The notes: a model not told the origin generated them from the sequence alone. A stretch of 64,000 bases of DNA from Xiphophorus maculatus (GCF_002775205.1 NC_036443.1:30968217-31032216), one strand, 5' to 3'; positions 33,470 to 45,656 are shown, numbered from the stretch's first letter. A program made the numbers and translations.

Positions 33470-36400
33470 ATGAGTGTCCATCACGCTTTGCTCTGCTTCT
33501 TCTTCCTCTGTAAGTACATTTTCTTTTTACTTCTGTTCTTTTCATCCTTTCTTAGATTCTATAGAATTGTCTGCTGACAGAATAATTGATCAATGAGTCA
33601 CCAAGCTATAGCCGTAAAAAAGAGAAACTCACAAAACACATCAAGTTCTTGAAACAGTTTTGACAAAAGTAACAGAAACAAACAAAATTATAACATAAGA
33701 AGCAGCAGAAAATGAGGAGACAGTGAAGAAGAGGATGGCAGGACATGAGGATGAAGATTAGAGGGAGCTTTAATGAAACTGCATCCAAACCTACAACTGT
33801 CTGCATGAACAATAAATAAAATAAAATGTTTTACAGTCTGGTACTTGCAGTTATTCTCTACATAAACACTTTATGTCAGCAGCTACTAGCAGATAACAGG
33901 AAGTGGAAAATGGCAGATCAGTTAGCGGGTAAAAACTCCACCAGGCTGCAGCCGGTTAGCAGAGGTTTGCTGCTCCAAAAACCCAGGAACCTTTCAGACC
34001 AGCATCATTCTGGATGAACTGACTACAGAAGAAGCTTCCAGGTCACTTTCTCACCTAAAAGCATCTTAAAGCTACTTTGTATGGGAAATTAATTGAGGTT
34101 TAAAGATTATAAATTTCTGCACACAATCTTAAATTGCTGTTGGTGCAATGCATCATGGGATACATTGCTGATACAGAAGGATGCATCATATATAAAATGC
34201 TAGAGTAAGAATACATCTGAAAATGGTGATACCTCAATGTTTTACCCAAATGAAGCTGCAAAACAAGAAGTGAGCTGAACAGGAAGAGTTAAAACATTTT
34301 CTGTAAAGGAGGAAAAACTTGATAAAAAAACCGTTTCAACATGATCGTCCTTTGGTTCTGTGAGTCACTTCTTTTAGTAACAGAAAAACCGAATTTGTTG
34401 CAGTGAAACTATAACATGCAGCTGAGGGTTTGGTCGGCTTTGAAACGGGAAGCTGAAGTAAAGTTTTAAAATAACCAGAGTAAAACTGAAGCTGACTGGC
34501 TTCATATTCATGTTTTATGACTTATCAGTTTTTACACCTTTTTATTCTTCCTTCAGTATCAAACTGAGGGAATTAAAGAGAATGTTTAAAGTACTGAGAT
34601 TGTTTGGTTGCTGAGATGTTTCTGCTTCCTGAACACTAAAGCTGGAACATTTAAGATTTTAATCTAATTTTGATCATTTTCCACATTTTCAGTCGGATCG
34701 TTTCAGAACTTCTTAGTTTTAATGTTTTGATGCTTGAGGGCTGAAGGTGAAATTCATCAGGAGTTTATTACAGATATGTGAAGTTTTGCTCTCGGTTGGA
34801 CCCGGTCCATGAGTGTAACTGAATCAGAACAAGCTGTGGTCTCACTGCAGAACCAGCAGGAAGTCCTGACATTAACTGTTGGTCTGTTCTGCAGCTCTGC
34901 ACATCACCAACAGCAGAACCGCTGATCCTGTGACGCGTTTTTATGGAGTTCCTGGAGGAGAAATCAACATTGAATGTTCCTTTCCTTCATCTGGAGAATG
35001 GAAGATCTTCTGCAGGAAAAACTGTAAAAAAAAAAACATTCTCATTGAAACACGTAAAACATCAGATGAAAATGGACGATACAGGATTGAATCTGATGGG
35101 AACAATCAATATGATTTTGTTGTGAGCATCTCGGCGCTGACCCAGTCCGACTCAGGATGGTACCGATGTGGATTGAGGACATTTTCATCCAGATATTCAT
35201 ACCAGGACTTTGAACTGGTTGTTGCTGAAGGTGAGTCTGAAAGCTGCTACAGACGTTAACGATCCCGTCTGATTGAATCCAGTCACTAATGACTGAGTGA
35301 ACAGTTCATCACCTCATAGTTTTAATTCTACATTTCATTCATGGTTGAACTGGGCAGCTCCCAGTATGAAACTGGGATTAATGTGATCAGATTATTATGA
35401 TGGGGTCAGAAACTAACAGATGATTATTTTAACAGCTGTGTTGGATGGAAACGACGTTCCTGACCTTTTTAAAGAAGCTGGCAGCTCAGTGACAGTCGCC
35501 TGTTCCTTTAAAGACTCTGGGAGAAAACGACGGTTCTGCAGAGGAAAATGTGAAAAAGTTCTTGTTGAGACTGATGGAGTCAGAGCTAAAAGAGGCAGAT
35601 ACAGCATTGAAACCTCAGGAGAAGTTCTGTATGTGAGCATCTCAGCGCTGACCCAGTCTGACTCAGGATGGTACCGATGTTACCTGGACATGGCGTTTGG
35701 CCGAGATCCATACAGAGACTTTTATCTCAAAGTTACAGACGGTGAGTTCTTACTGACAAAATGTTTTTATGGTGCTCCTGTGTAAATAACTTCATGTCAT
35801 GTCTTAGTGTTTATTATGCTGTTTCCTTAGTCAATAATCTTGAGTCCAGATTGTTTGGGTCTTTCCCAGCAGTCGACCCGCCAGCCTCCAAACCAACAGC
35901 TCCTCCGAGGTTCAGAACCAGTTCAGCAAGTTTAGAGACTTTAACTTATTTTCACACTTCAACTCTGTCTGTGAACTCAACACCTTTATTATGAGTAATA
36001 AATAATATGTATGTATCTGCTGTTTACCTTCTGAGCTGATGTAGCATCTGGACTTTTATCTTTTGAAGTGAAAATAATTTTCTACAGATGTTTTAATGTT
36101 CAGAAAGAAACTTAAAAATGATTCATTTTCTTTAGAAACATCAGAACAAAACTGTGATGTCATGTTACTGTCAGAAAGTAACTCTGATCTGGATGAAACA
36201 TTTCTACAGAGAAACTTTACAAACACTAAAACATTATGAGTCTAAACCCCCTATAGAGTCTGTGCTCCTTACCGTGATCCGCCAGCAGGTGTCAGTGTGA
36301 ACAGCTTGTTGACCCTCTGCAGATGTTCCTGTGGTCGTTGGTGTGACTCTGGCTGCCATGATGGTTCTGATCCCAGCAGTTCTGCTGGTTTCCTGCAGGA

Positions 36401-37223
36401 GAAGATCTGTGAGAGGTGAGACACCAACAAACACCAGCAGTCAGTTAAAGGAACCGCAGGAAGCCACAGACTAAACCAAACTTTATTCTGAGACTAATTC
36501 TAAATTAAGTGAATTCTATTTTCCAGCAACAAACTGGTTTAATTTAATAGACTGGAAAATGTCACCTGTGATTCATTTGAGATTAAATCTTCTTCCACAG
36601 TTGTTGTCTGCTAAAGACGTAGAAAAGCCTTAAAATCGCTGATTTTTAATGACAGCAGGAGAAATTTATTCATGGAGGAAAACTTTAAACATTTTGACAT
36701 CAAAGTAATTTCTAATTATGCTTTACTGTTTTCAAATGATCATCCATATTTATAACGATGATCATGATAAATGATCATCCATATTTATAATTGTTGAATC
36801 CATCTGATGATTTCATGTTTTTCTTCCAGCCTTGTCTGGGCTTCAGACATTTTCTCCTAATAAAACTTTTTGTTTCACAGATTCAAGGAAGAGAGGAGAC
36901 GATGGAATAAAGATGGAGGTGATTTTATTCTCTTTGATTAGAGTGAAAAATAATGTAAAGCTGTGAGAAGAGAGTTCGCAGAAGGTTGTACAAATTAATA
37001 GTTTGATTTCAGTAAAATCTTAAAACCTGAGTAGATTATTGTAAAAATGTTCCTTCTTAAACTGGAACAAACTCTTTCGCTCTATAATGTTTTCAACTAT
37101 CATTTCTTCTTTCAGAACGTCGGATATGAGAACGTTTCCTCTCAGGACTCAACCTACCAGAATCTCAGTCCTGCTACCACAGACCAGAACCAGATCTACT
37201 CTACACTCTCACAGCCCACATGA
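33470..37223 (+). CDS. R6: two-Ig CD300/pIgR-like receptor, type A tail with one ITIM match (326 aa)
   Basis: Exons 33470-33509 (signal, MSVHHALLCFFFL), 34895-35230 (Ig 1), 35436-35741 (Ig 2), 35870-35929 (stalk), 36323-36415 (transmembrane), 36881-36918 and 37116-37223 (tail). The total is 981 nt, in frame to TGA. Ig 1: KIFCRKNC (then a Lys-rich KKK) and WYRCG. Ig 2: RRFCRGKC and WYRCY. The tail has GYENV, then STYQNL (fits the ITIM rule with Ser at -2) and, ten residues on, IYSTL. The stalk exon has a cagcag acceptor. ATTAAA at 37454-37459 is a possible poly(A) signal. From 35992 rightward the gene matches R10 almost base for base. Confidence 0.88.
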
Positions 37224-37390
37224 GACCCTGGACTCAGGTTCTGGACTCGGGTTCTGGACTCGGGTTCTGGGCTCTAGTTCTGGACCCGGGTTCTGGACTC
37301 GGGGTTGCCGTTTGTTCTGTGAAGCTGAAACCTGAAGAAAACTGGATTTAGAAACTGAGCCTCAGTTTTTACTCTGAGCTGCAGCTGCTT
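35992..37390 (+). repeat. Segment shared with R10 (membrane and tail half)
   Basis: About 1.4 kb containing the transmembrane exon, both tail exons and the introns aligns to 57897-59280 with few changes: a 5-nt indel early on and scattered substitutions. It breaks down in the 3' UTR. The ectodomains upstream are different. Confidence 0.88.
37221..37310 (+). repeat. Short VNTR in R6 3' UTR
   Basis: GGACTC(A/G)GGTTCT units directly after the stop codon. R10 has a shorter run at the same place, and R7 has an expanded, diverged array at its 3' end. Confidence 0.8.
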
Positions 37391-37479
37391 TAAAATATTG
37401 GATTTTCAGAAAGTTTCTGGTTTATTATGATGATAAATTCTTGATTTGCTTGAATTAAAACTTTACAGCAGAAAAACCT

Positions 37480-39340
37480 GTTCAGTTTAAATCTTGTGAA
37501 ACGTTTGTGTTTTTCTCCCTGGTGAATATCTGCAGAGAGATTCTGAACAAACTCAGCCACTCTGTCATTTTTCTGCTATGTCATCATTTCTCCCTGCTTA
37601 AATTATATTAAATTCTGTTTTCTAGATTCATTCCTGATCTGTGCTGATTTAGAAACTGGAGATGACAGAGTGTCATTAGGTCCAAAAACAAGCATCTTTC
37701 TTTCCCATTGGCTGAAACGGTTGCTAGGCGACTGTACTCGTTGAGAGAAAATCTGAGGGAGATCAGAGAATTAGCGTACAGCGCAAAACTGCAGTGGAAA
37801 TACTTTTTTTGCATCATATTTATGTTGAAAAAGAAACACAGATATTCTAACTCCTGTCCATAAAATCGCTGCAGTTTTATGCGTCATGTATGATGTCAGG
37901 AAAGTGCACAGGTTGACACTAGGTGGTGCTAGAGAGTCTGGCCTTTTCTCTGGAAAGAAATGAACCTTTTGAGTTTATAGTTTGTTGTCCAATGTAGCAT
38001 TTCTGGATTTAGAAGCATATATTAACATTGCCCCAGAGATTTGTAATAACTTTATGAATGTTTTTTGTGACTGAGGAAAACCACCAAGATTAGATTAAAA
38101 TTAGAAAAAAAGTTGTAGTTTATGAATTACTGTGTTTCTTGAGCATCGTTTGGTGATTTACAGCATAAGGTTATATTGTGCAGAATATTTAGTGATAAAA
38201 GTACAGACTGATGTAATAAAGAGAAACGCAGGAGGAAGAAAAGAGGAAACTCTGACTTGGAGCCAAACAATAAGGCTGAGTCTGCAGGCTGACAGACTTA
38301 CAGCAGAGTTCTGCCCGACCACAAGGGAGTGACACTGAGCCATTTTTATTAAGCTCTACTTACCTCAGAAGTTCCCACATCCAGTAGGCAGTATCTGTCC
38401 TGGGGACACATCCCCTCTGAGAGTTTCACTTCGCGGTGCTGTGACTGGTTTTTAATGTCAACATGTCTGACAACCATAACTGAGGCATTTTTACATGAAC
38501 AGCTTTGGGTTAGATGACACTGAACCCAAAGGGCCCGAAAACCTTCTGCTGCCACAGAGTCTAACTCATCAAATGTATCTTTGCTGCATCATTGAAGCCT
38601 CACAGACCTGGTTTGGTCGGATTCTTCCTCTGTCCCACAGTAAAGATGGCTGACAAATATAATCACTGACGAAGGATGAAACTGTCTGACTGTAGAACCA
38701 TCTCTGCTCCCAAAGTCTTTACATCCCTGCTGGTATTTTCACAGCTTTATTCATTCTGAATAACATTTATACTGTTACAGTTTTTACTGTCACTAATAGG
38801 AAATCTGCCTTTTTAATGCTCAAACAAACTTGGACATTTTGTACATTTTTCTAAATTAATCAACTCAGTTACACATTCCTTTGGACTGGAACATATTATT
38901 TTTTATAACTACATAATATTTATGTTGAATGTTTTCCCTTTCTCTTCAATATCTGTGTATTTTGTATTCTATTTGCATATTTCTATCTTTATGTGAGCCT
39001 ACTGGCTGTTGGTCCACAGAAAGTTCCCCATTGTGGGACAATAAAAAGAAAGAAACCGTAAATGATGTTTTTCACTTCTTCTTTCTTTATGGTTTTAATT
39101 TCCCTTTTCAAATATTTCATAGCGCTAAAGAGAAAGTTAACTGGCACTTTCCCAGACCCAAGAGAGAATCGATAGCTGATACTGGGAAACGACCATTTAG
39201 CGGCTCGTCTCTCCTCCAGCAGCAGCACACAAGCCAAACCCAACCAGGATTTAACTTCAATTTGTCTCAAGAAACAACTTTTTGTCATTAAAGACTTGCA
39301 GTACAGAGACCCCTGCTGGCAGTTTTGAGTTTGAAGCAAA
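37480..39340. other. R6-R7 intergenic DNA
   Basis: No gene is supported. The 153-codon minus-strand frame at 38989-39450 runs across the R7 leader and exon 1 and is a chance antisense frame. Confidence 0.45.
38940..39060 (+). mobile_element. LINE/SINE 3' tail
   Basis: GTTCCCCATTGTGGGACAATAAAAAGAAAG is the hairpin-plus-AATAAA ending shared by many fish LINE-derived tails. Only the end is recognisable. Confidence 0.45.
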
Positions 39341-39435
39341 GCAACAAGGATCAGAGAAGAGGAAGAGTGTAACGCTGAAGGAGGAAGGTGTTTGAAGAGT
39401 CGTGTCAGGAGACAGGAAACCATCAGAGCCGCAAC

Positions 39436-42204
39436 ATGAACGTCCATCACAGTTTGTTCTGTCTGATCTTCTTCTGTGAGTCCATTTGAAGTATTTTTCA
39501 GTCCAAACTAAAAATGTTTGGTGCTTCCTGTAAATTTGTTAGAGAAGATTGATGAGACTTTACACTGAAACTGATCTGAAGTGAATTTGAGGATCTTCAG
39601 TTTGAAATTCATGAAGTTTTCCAGAGATTTAAGAGAATAAAACTTAAAGTTCAGTTTAATAATTTGTTACGTCATCATTTCAACTACTTGTGATTCTCCT
39701 TCTAAGTAGCTTTAGTAGATCCTCATTTGTAAGGATCTGCAAAGCAAAATCATAACTATAAACATTGTGTTTAGAAAAGTGTTTAAGAAGTAAGAATTAC
39801 AGCTTTATGAAACCAACAACTGGTAAAAATAACTTTTGATTCATTTTCTTGTTTTAGTCTATGAGCTGTGAGTGAATGTTTCCTCTTGTTTGAACATTTT
39901 AATTACTGCATGTTGAACTGAATCTGAACAAATTCTTTATTATGAAGAGACAGAAAAATGTTGTGTTCCAGCAGTAAATAATGTTTGTTTGTTCTGTTCA
40001 TGATAATAATGCAGCTTGTTGTCCTACTAGAAGATCAGATATTAACAGTTATTTTCTGCAGCTTTGCAGGTCAGATCTGCTGAAACTTTGTCACATTATG
40101 GAGTTTCTGGAGGAAACACAACTTTTCCATGCAGCTTTCACTCATCTGGAGCCTGGAAGTTCTTCTGCAGGGAAACCTGTGAAGGAGAAAACCTCCTGGT
40201 CAGAACCAGTGACGGCGCAGCTCAGATCGGACGATACAGAACCGAATATGTTAGAGAAGCTTCCAGAACATTCTCGGTTCTGTCTGTGAGCATCTCAGAG
40301 CTGACCCGGTCCGACGCCGGTCGGTACCGATGTGGTCTGGGCGACTCTTCATCACCAGCTTCATTCCAGGACTTCAGGCTGGTTGTTGTAGACGGTGAGT
40401 CTCTGAGAAATGTTGGTTACTGGTGAACTGAAACCTGGTGCTGATGGACCTGTTAGAAACCAGCAGGTCTTGGGAAAATTAATCAACTTTTCTGGGGAGA
40501 ACATAAATTGTTTAAATCTGTGTGAAATTCAAATCAGCCAACACAAATTTGGGTTTTTGATCTTTTGCTGAAAACATTACAGATGAGGATTTCAGTCAAT
40601 CAAATGACATAAACCTTCATCTGGTTTTTGGATGGTCGTGTCCACAACCATGTTTGTTTCTTATTTTGTTCTTTTTAGTTTTTTTTCTCTGAAATAAAAG
40701 TTGTAAAAATAAAATCAGCTTTTAATCCTCCACATTTTCAAAGTAGGTTCAACTACAAACCCTTATAGAGTAAGATAATGAATCAGTGAATTTAGATGAA
40801 TTTTTCTGTTTGATTAACTGTTCCCATCACAGACTGGTTGAACTGGGCAGTTCCCAGTTTAACTCTGGTGAAACTGGAGTTAATCCTAAGAGCTTTGGTA
40901 GAAGGCAACTGGATGACTTCTCTTGTTTCCCCTTAGGAATTATAAAACTGAGACTCCAGTGAACTGGGATTAATGTGATCAGCCTGCATCAGAAACTAAC
41001 TGATGATTATTGATTGATGATTATTGGTGGTTATTTGATCAGATCTGCTGGATGGGAACAAAGTTCCTCACCTCCATACAGAAGCTGGCAGCTCAGTGAC
41101 AGTCGCCTGTTCCTTTGGAGACTCTGGAAGAAAACGACTGTTCTGCAGAGGAGAATGTGGAAAAGATGAAGTTCTGGTTCAGACTGATGGAGTCAGAGCT
41201 GACAGAGGCAGATACAGCATTGAATATGAAAACAGACTAAAATCAGCAGTTCTGTTGGTGACCATCACACAGCTGACCCAGTCTGACTCCGGACGGTACC
41301 GATGTAAAATGGACAGAACGATTCGCTCAGATCTACACAGAGACTTTTACATCACCGTCACTGATGGTGAGTTTTTGAAAATATAATCTTGTGAATATTT
41401 CTAATAGATTCTTCTATTGGGTCCTTTTTTGGGTTCATATCTTTTCAAATATGAGGAAACGACTGAGAGACGATGTTTGTATATCTGCCCATAGTTCTAA
41501 TTTTCCAGGCTGTTCTTTCTTCTGTTGCCTCCGTTTATAGCTCCTTATATTAAATCCAGGTTGTCTCTGATTATTTTCCAGTACCTGATCCATCAACCTT
41601 CACACCAACAACCACACAGAGTTTCAGCTCCACTTCAGAAAGTTTCACTACTTCAGTTTCCTCAGAAACCACCAATCTCTGCCAGGGGATGCAGAGAGCA
41701 TCCGACACTAAATCCAACAGCAGTAAGAGATTTATGTAATATTGCTATAAATACATAAAAATACATGTATTACTTATTCAAAATGTTTATTTTTTGGTTG
41801 CCTGTTATCAGAAATCTGCTTTTAAAGGTCAGTGGCTGATTTTTTTCCACCATAAGTTTAGCTTAATAATCCAGGCTCTAATTAAATAATACAAATGGAC
41901 AAATAATTCAATTAATAATCGATTAATCACAATTAATCTGATTAATCATTTCAGGCCAAGCTAATTTTATTGAAAAGATGTATTGATACGGTGAGAGAGC
42001 ACCTAGGGGGCGCTGTTGGTCTGTGATAGCAGCAGTCGGTGCCACCAAACTAACCAGATCTTCTCTAAAACCTCTGCAGACCTTCTGCTGTTGGTCCTGA
42101 CTCCGCCCTTCATCATCATCATCATAGCTCTGGCTGTGCTGCTGCACTGGAGGAAAACATCTGATGAAGCTCAGACAGGCAAGACACACACACACACACA
42201 CACA

Positions 42205-42286
<82 letters not shown>

Positions 42287-43614
42287 CTTGTTCAATTTTT
42301 CTTTTCAATCCAGTATCTGAAGTCATTAATTATTCTTGTGTTTTTGTATTTATGTGTATTTATCTTTTTTACGGCCCCTTGACCAAAATTCCAGAATAAT
42401 TTAGGACAAAAGCTTTTAAATGAAAACTTACAAACATGTTAGACGTAACACAAAGTGATCATCTGGTTTGTTTCTGTTGTCATGGTAACTAGGACCCAGA
42501 CCTGCTTTGAGTTTCTGTAACTGTTTCCAAATGAAGGTGGATCCAGATCCAGTTTTTCTTTATTTCACTTTTCTTTGATCAAACCCAGAATAATTCTGGA
42601 CGCCTTCATCACCTGAGTTTCTTCTGAAATGTTTTTCAGCTCCTGCTGAGCAACCAGAGGAAACTCCTGAGGTGAGGATGAAGAACTTCTAAATGCTTCC
42701 TAAAATATTTCTCACTAAAACTACAATCACATCTGGTCTGGTCTGGAAGGCGGCCACGCTTTACGAGAACACCAGAGAGGAGGACGGACTGTGGCGAGGT
42801 GTTGATGTGGAGCTTTACGCGGTTTACCATGAAATCCCCGACACCAGAGCAGCAGCTGAGGCCGATGAAGACGACGGCTCCCAGACTGAAGAAGATGCTC
42901 AGCTATGTAAGAATGTTTTATTTCACCTGAAAACACAAAAATATCCTAAATTCAACCAGAAAATTTAAGCTACAGCAAAATTAGAAATGCTTTTAGGATT
43001 TTAATTATCCAAACTGTTTTCATAGTGAATATTATTGATGCTTCGATCAAATTGATTTCAGTATTTTCTTTATTATTTCCTCTTTTTTCGTCCTAAAATT
43101 AGAAACCAAGTTAACAGGCTGTAAATCTGGGCTTAAGGCGAAATTCTGTTTATGGAAGAACTTAACCGTTAAACTGTTTCAGGTTTCAGGAGCTCAGATG
43201 GACCAAATGTGGAGGTGAGCTTTCTGTTGTCCTGGAGGTGATTGTTGTTGTTTTTATTGTTGTTGTTTTTATTGTTGTTGTTGTTTTTGTTGTTGTTGTT
43301 TTTATTGTTGTTTTTGTTTTTATTGTTGTTGATTTTATTGTTTTTGTTTTTATTGTTTTTGTTTTATTGTTGTTTTTATTGTTGATGTTGTTTTTATTGT
43401 TGTTTTTGTTGTTGTTGTTTTTATTGTTGATGTTTTTATTGTTGTTGTTGTTTTTATTGTTGTTGAGCGGTGAGACGGTTCATCCTGCTCAGATCCAGAG
43501 TGAAGTTCTGTAAACACGGATCAGAACCAGCTGATGTTTGTCATTCTGACAGAAAATACCTGTTTGTTTGTTTGTTGGTATTTACAGAACATCGTCATGG
43601 GAACCACTACCTGA
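39436..43614 (+). CDS. R7: two-Ig CD300/pIgR-like receptor with hybrid tail (about 394 aa)
   Basis: Exons 39436-39475 (signal), 40062-40394 (Ig 1), 41043-41366 (Ig 2), 41582-41722 (stalk), 42080-42178 (transmembrane), 42640-42671, 42750-42906, 43183-43214 and 43588-43614 (tail). The total is 1185 nt, ending at TGA 43612-43614. Ig 1: KFFCRETC / RYRCG. Ig 2 equals that of R3. The membrane exon has LLLLVLTPPFIIIIIALAVLL and a GC donor (42179-42180) followed at once by a CA repeat. Tail exons APAEQPEETPE and LYENT..DVELYAVYHEI..EADEDDG are type B. The last two exons look type A, but the final frame stops early. In the neighbouring frame HYLKESES...DQLYSQ still resembles the type A end. The tail model is the least certain part. 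AATAAA is at 43943-43948. Confidence 0.75.
40993..41375 (+). repeat. Segment shared with R3 (Ig 2 exon and flanks)
   Basis: Partner of 11295-11677. The 324-nt exon reads the same in both genes. Confidence 0.85.
42179..42288. repeat. (CA)n microsatellite abutting the R7 GC donor
   Basis: The array starts four bases after the exon-proximal GCAAGA donor and runs about 105 nt. Its His/Thr and Val/Cys frames are artefacts. Confidence 0.96.
43225..43465. repeat. GTT/TTTATTGTT low-complexity array
   Basis: About 240 nt of GTT and TTTTTATTGTTGTT units in the last R7 intron. The poly-hydrophobic open frame across it is not a protein. Confidence 0.95.
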
Positions 43615-43674
43615 AGGAGTCTGAGTCCTGCCACCTGGAACCAGAACCGGATCAGCTCTACAGTCAACATGGGA

Positions 43675-43828
43675 GCCTGATTCAAACTGGATTCAATCTG
43701 GATTCAGACTGGATTCAGACTGGATTCAGACTGGATTCAGACTGGATTCAAACTGGATTCAATCTGGATTCAATCTGGATTCAGACTGGATTCAGACTGG
43801 ATTCAGACTGGATTCAGACTGGATTTGG
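43675..43828 (+). repeat. 12-bp minisatellite at the R7 3' end
   Basis: About 12 copies of (G/A)CTGGATTCA(G/A)A-type units. They lie where R6 and R10 have their short 3' UTR VNTR. In one frame they encode DSDWIQTGF-like repeats, but the predicted R7 stop lies upstream. Confidence 0.9.
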
Positions 43829-43949
43829 TTTCTCAGGTTTGCAGTTTGTTCCCTGAATCAGGAACCTGAAGAAATACGAATGAACTAAACACATTAGTAA
43901 ATGTTTCTCTGCATTTATTTGTTTTTTCTCCCTGTGATTCTGAATAAAA

Positions 43950-44630
43950 CAAAAGTTATAGATTTATTTCAGCTAGTTAGTTGTTGTGATTAGGAATTGT
44001 TGATTATGATTGACGAGGTCAAAGTTTACATACTGAAAATGTTTGTTTTTATTCCAATCATTTTGTTTCCCATCTGTAAATAAAATGCAGCAAACTGGGA
44101 TTTTTCTTCCTGAGTCCTTCGAGTCTTTCACGTTTTAAAACATTTATTACAAATTAAACTTTGATGTTTAGATTCCTCACCGTCATTTATTCTGTTTCAA
44201 AGTCCAGCTAAAGATGAGGCAAGTTTATTTCTTCAGCAAATCTCAGCAACAAGGCAGTTCAGAGGTGGAAACATAAAAAATAAAAGTCATGACGAAACAA
44301 TATTATCCTGCGGTGGCAAAATAGAGGAACGCAATCCGAAAAATCCACTCACTTAAATTTTAATGTCAAATTTGTTTGTTTCACACCTTTAAAATGAACA
44401 GAGCTTCATAATTACACAAACAGTTAAAAAATAGCAAATAGAATAAAACTGTAATAAAAACAGACTATGAAGTCACAGATCTGTTAAAACGGTTATTTGG
44501 CACCAGTGAAATTTCTCACTTTTTTATTTGAAAATGAAGTAAACATAAAGATGACAAAATTGATGCATTTTAATCTAAATATGGGTTTGAAGTCCTAGAT
44601 GTATTTATTTATTGTAACTTGAGTCGAGTC
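43950..44630. other. R7-R8 intergenic DNA
   Basis: AT-rich DNA. I see no gene, RNA or recognisable repeat. Confidence 0.45.
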
Positions 44631-44639
44631 TAGAATCCA

Positions 44640-45140
44640 AACGTCGACGTTCACACCAGCAGCCTGAACCAGTTCAGCTCCAGTTCAGGAAGTTTCTCAC
44701 CTTCAGTTTCCTCTGAAACCATCGACACGTCACTTCTGGTTCAAAGGGAAATGAAACATCTGACATCCAACCTCAGTGAAGGCAACAGATAAATAATCAT
44801 GCTATCTATTTTTACTACTGATTCAGAATCCTTCTCTCTTCTATAGCATAATTTCATGAACTTGCTGCCTCCACTGGTCAAAAGTTTTTCCTTTTGATTT
44901 TTTTTATTTCTGTTGCCTTAGAAAGTTATTTTCAATATTAAAACATCTCACAAAGCAAACCTCCTGAATCTGTTTGGCTGTATTTTGGGAATAGATCCAG
45001 TATAAACGATGTCCTCATGTCCACAGGGAGTGTGCCAGTGCTGACACATACGGTCAGTTCCACAAGTCGCCAGTAGGTGTCGGTGTAAACCAGCTTGTTG
45101 CACCTCTGCAGACGTTCCTGCAGGAGAAAAACTCTGAAAG
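44640..45140 (+). pseudogene. R8: relic of a CD300-like receptor gene
   Basis: 44640-44790 matches the stalk exons of R7 and R9 (AGTTTCTCACC..TCAGTTTCCTCTGAAACC). 45112-45140 is the transmembrane exon reduced to 29 nt: acceptor CTCTGCAG, ACGTTCCTG, then CAGGAGAAAAACTCTGAAAG and a GTGAGA donor. The 64 nt coding the membrane helix are missing. The intact genes have TTCCTG at both edges of that part, so deletion between direct repeats is likely. No signal, Ig or tail exon is found nearby. It is dead, not merely partial. Confidence 0.8.
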
Positions 45141-45179
45141 GTGAGACTCCAACAAACACTGAGTGACTCCTCTGGTTAC

Positions 45180-45430
45180 CCAGAATAAATAAATACTTTT
45201 TAAAAATTATTTTTACAAATACATTTTAAAGCTCGTCTTGAAACCCATCTATTTTATTTGGCTTTCAACTCTAGCGGGATCTAGTTTTAAATTGTATGTT
45301 TTTGTTTTTAAACTGTAAGTTTTTATTTCATGTTTTTTTATTGTTATGTTGTGTTTTGATGTACAGCACTTTGTATCAGCTGTGGTTGTTTTAAAGTGCT
45401 TTATAAATAAAGTTGGTATGGTACAGGTAA
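45180..45430 (+). mobile_element. CR1/L2-type LINE 3' end
   Basis: Starts in a frame reading LKARLETHLFYLAF, the usual end of the L2-type reverse-transcriptase ORF. It then passes through T-rich DNA to CAGCACTTTGTATCAGC...AAAGTGCTTTATAAATAAAGTTGG, a classic fish L2 tail. Confidence 0.7.
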
Positions 45431-45656
45431 TAAACAGGGGATTCTAAAGAAAACAACAAGCTGTGTCCTTTCCAGCATTTAAATACATCCCGTCTAACGA
45501 GCTTTTTAACTAGTTGTTGGATTCTGATCCACTTTTTAAAAAATGATTTTGAGATGAGACCATTTTCCTCTCAGATCACTGAAAGCATCGTGAGCCTCGG
45601 TGTGGATGTGGCTCACGGTGGCAGAGGAAGAGAGATGCTCTGCATCACGCCTGGAG

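Noticed and set aside
38989-39450. 153-codon minus-strand frame
   Set aside because: It runs antisense across the R7 leader and signal exon and over a LINE tail; no domain or splice support.
42016-42399. Long open frames of His-Thr and Cys-Val repeats
   Set aside because: They are frames through the CA microsatellite; only the first part overlaps the real R7 membrane exon.
43238-43513. Poly-Val/Leu/Phe 'membrane protein' frame
   Set aside because: It is the GTT/TTTATT array in the last R7 intron.
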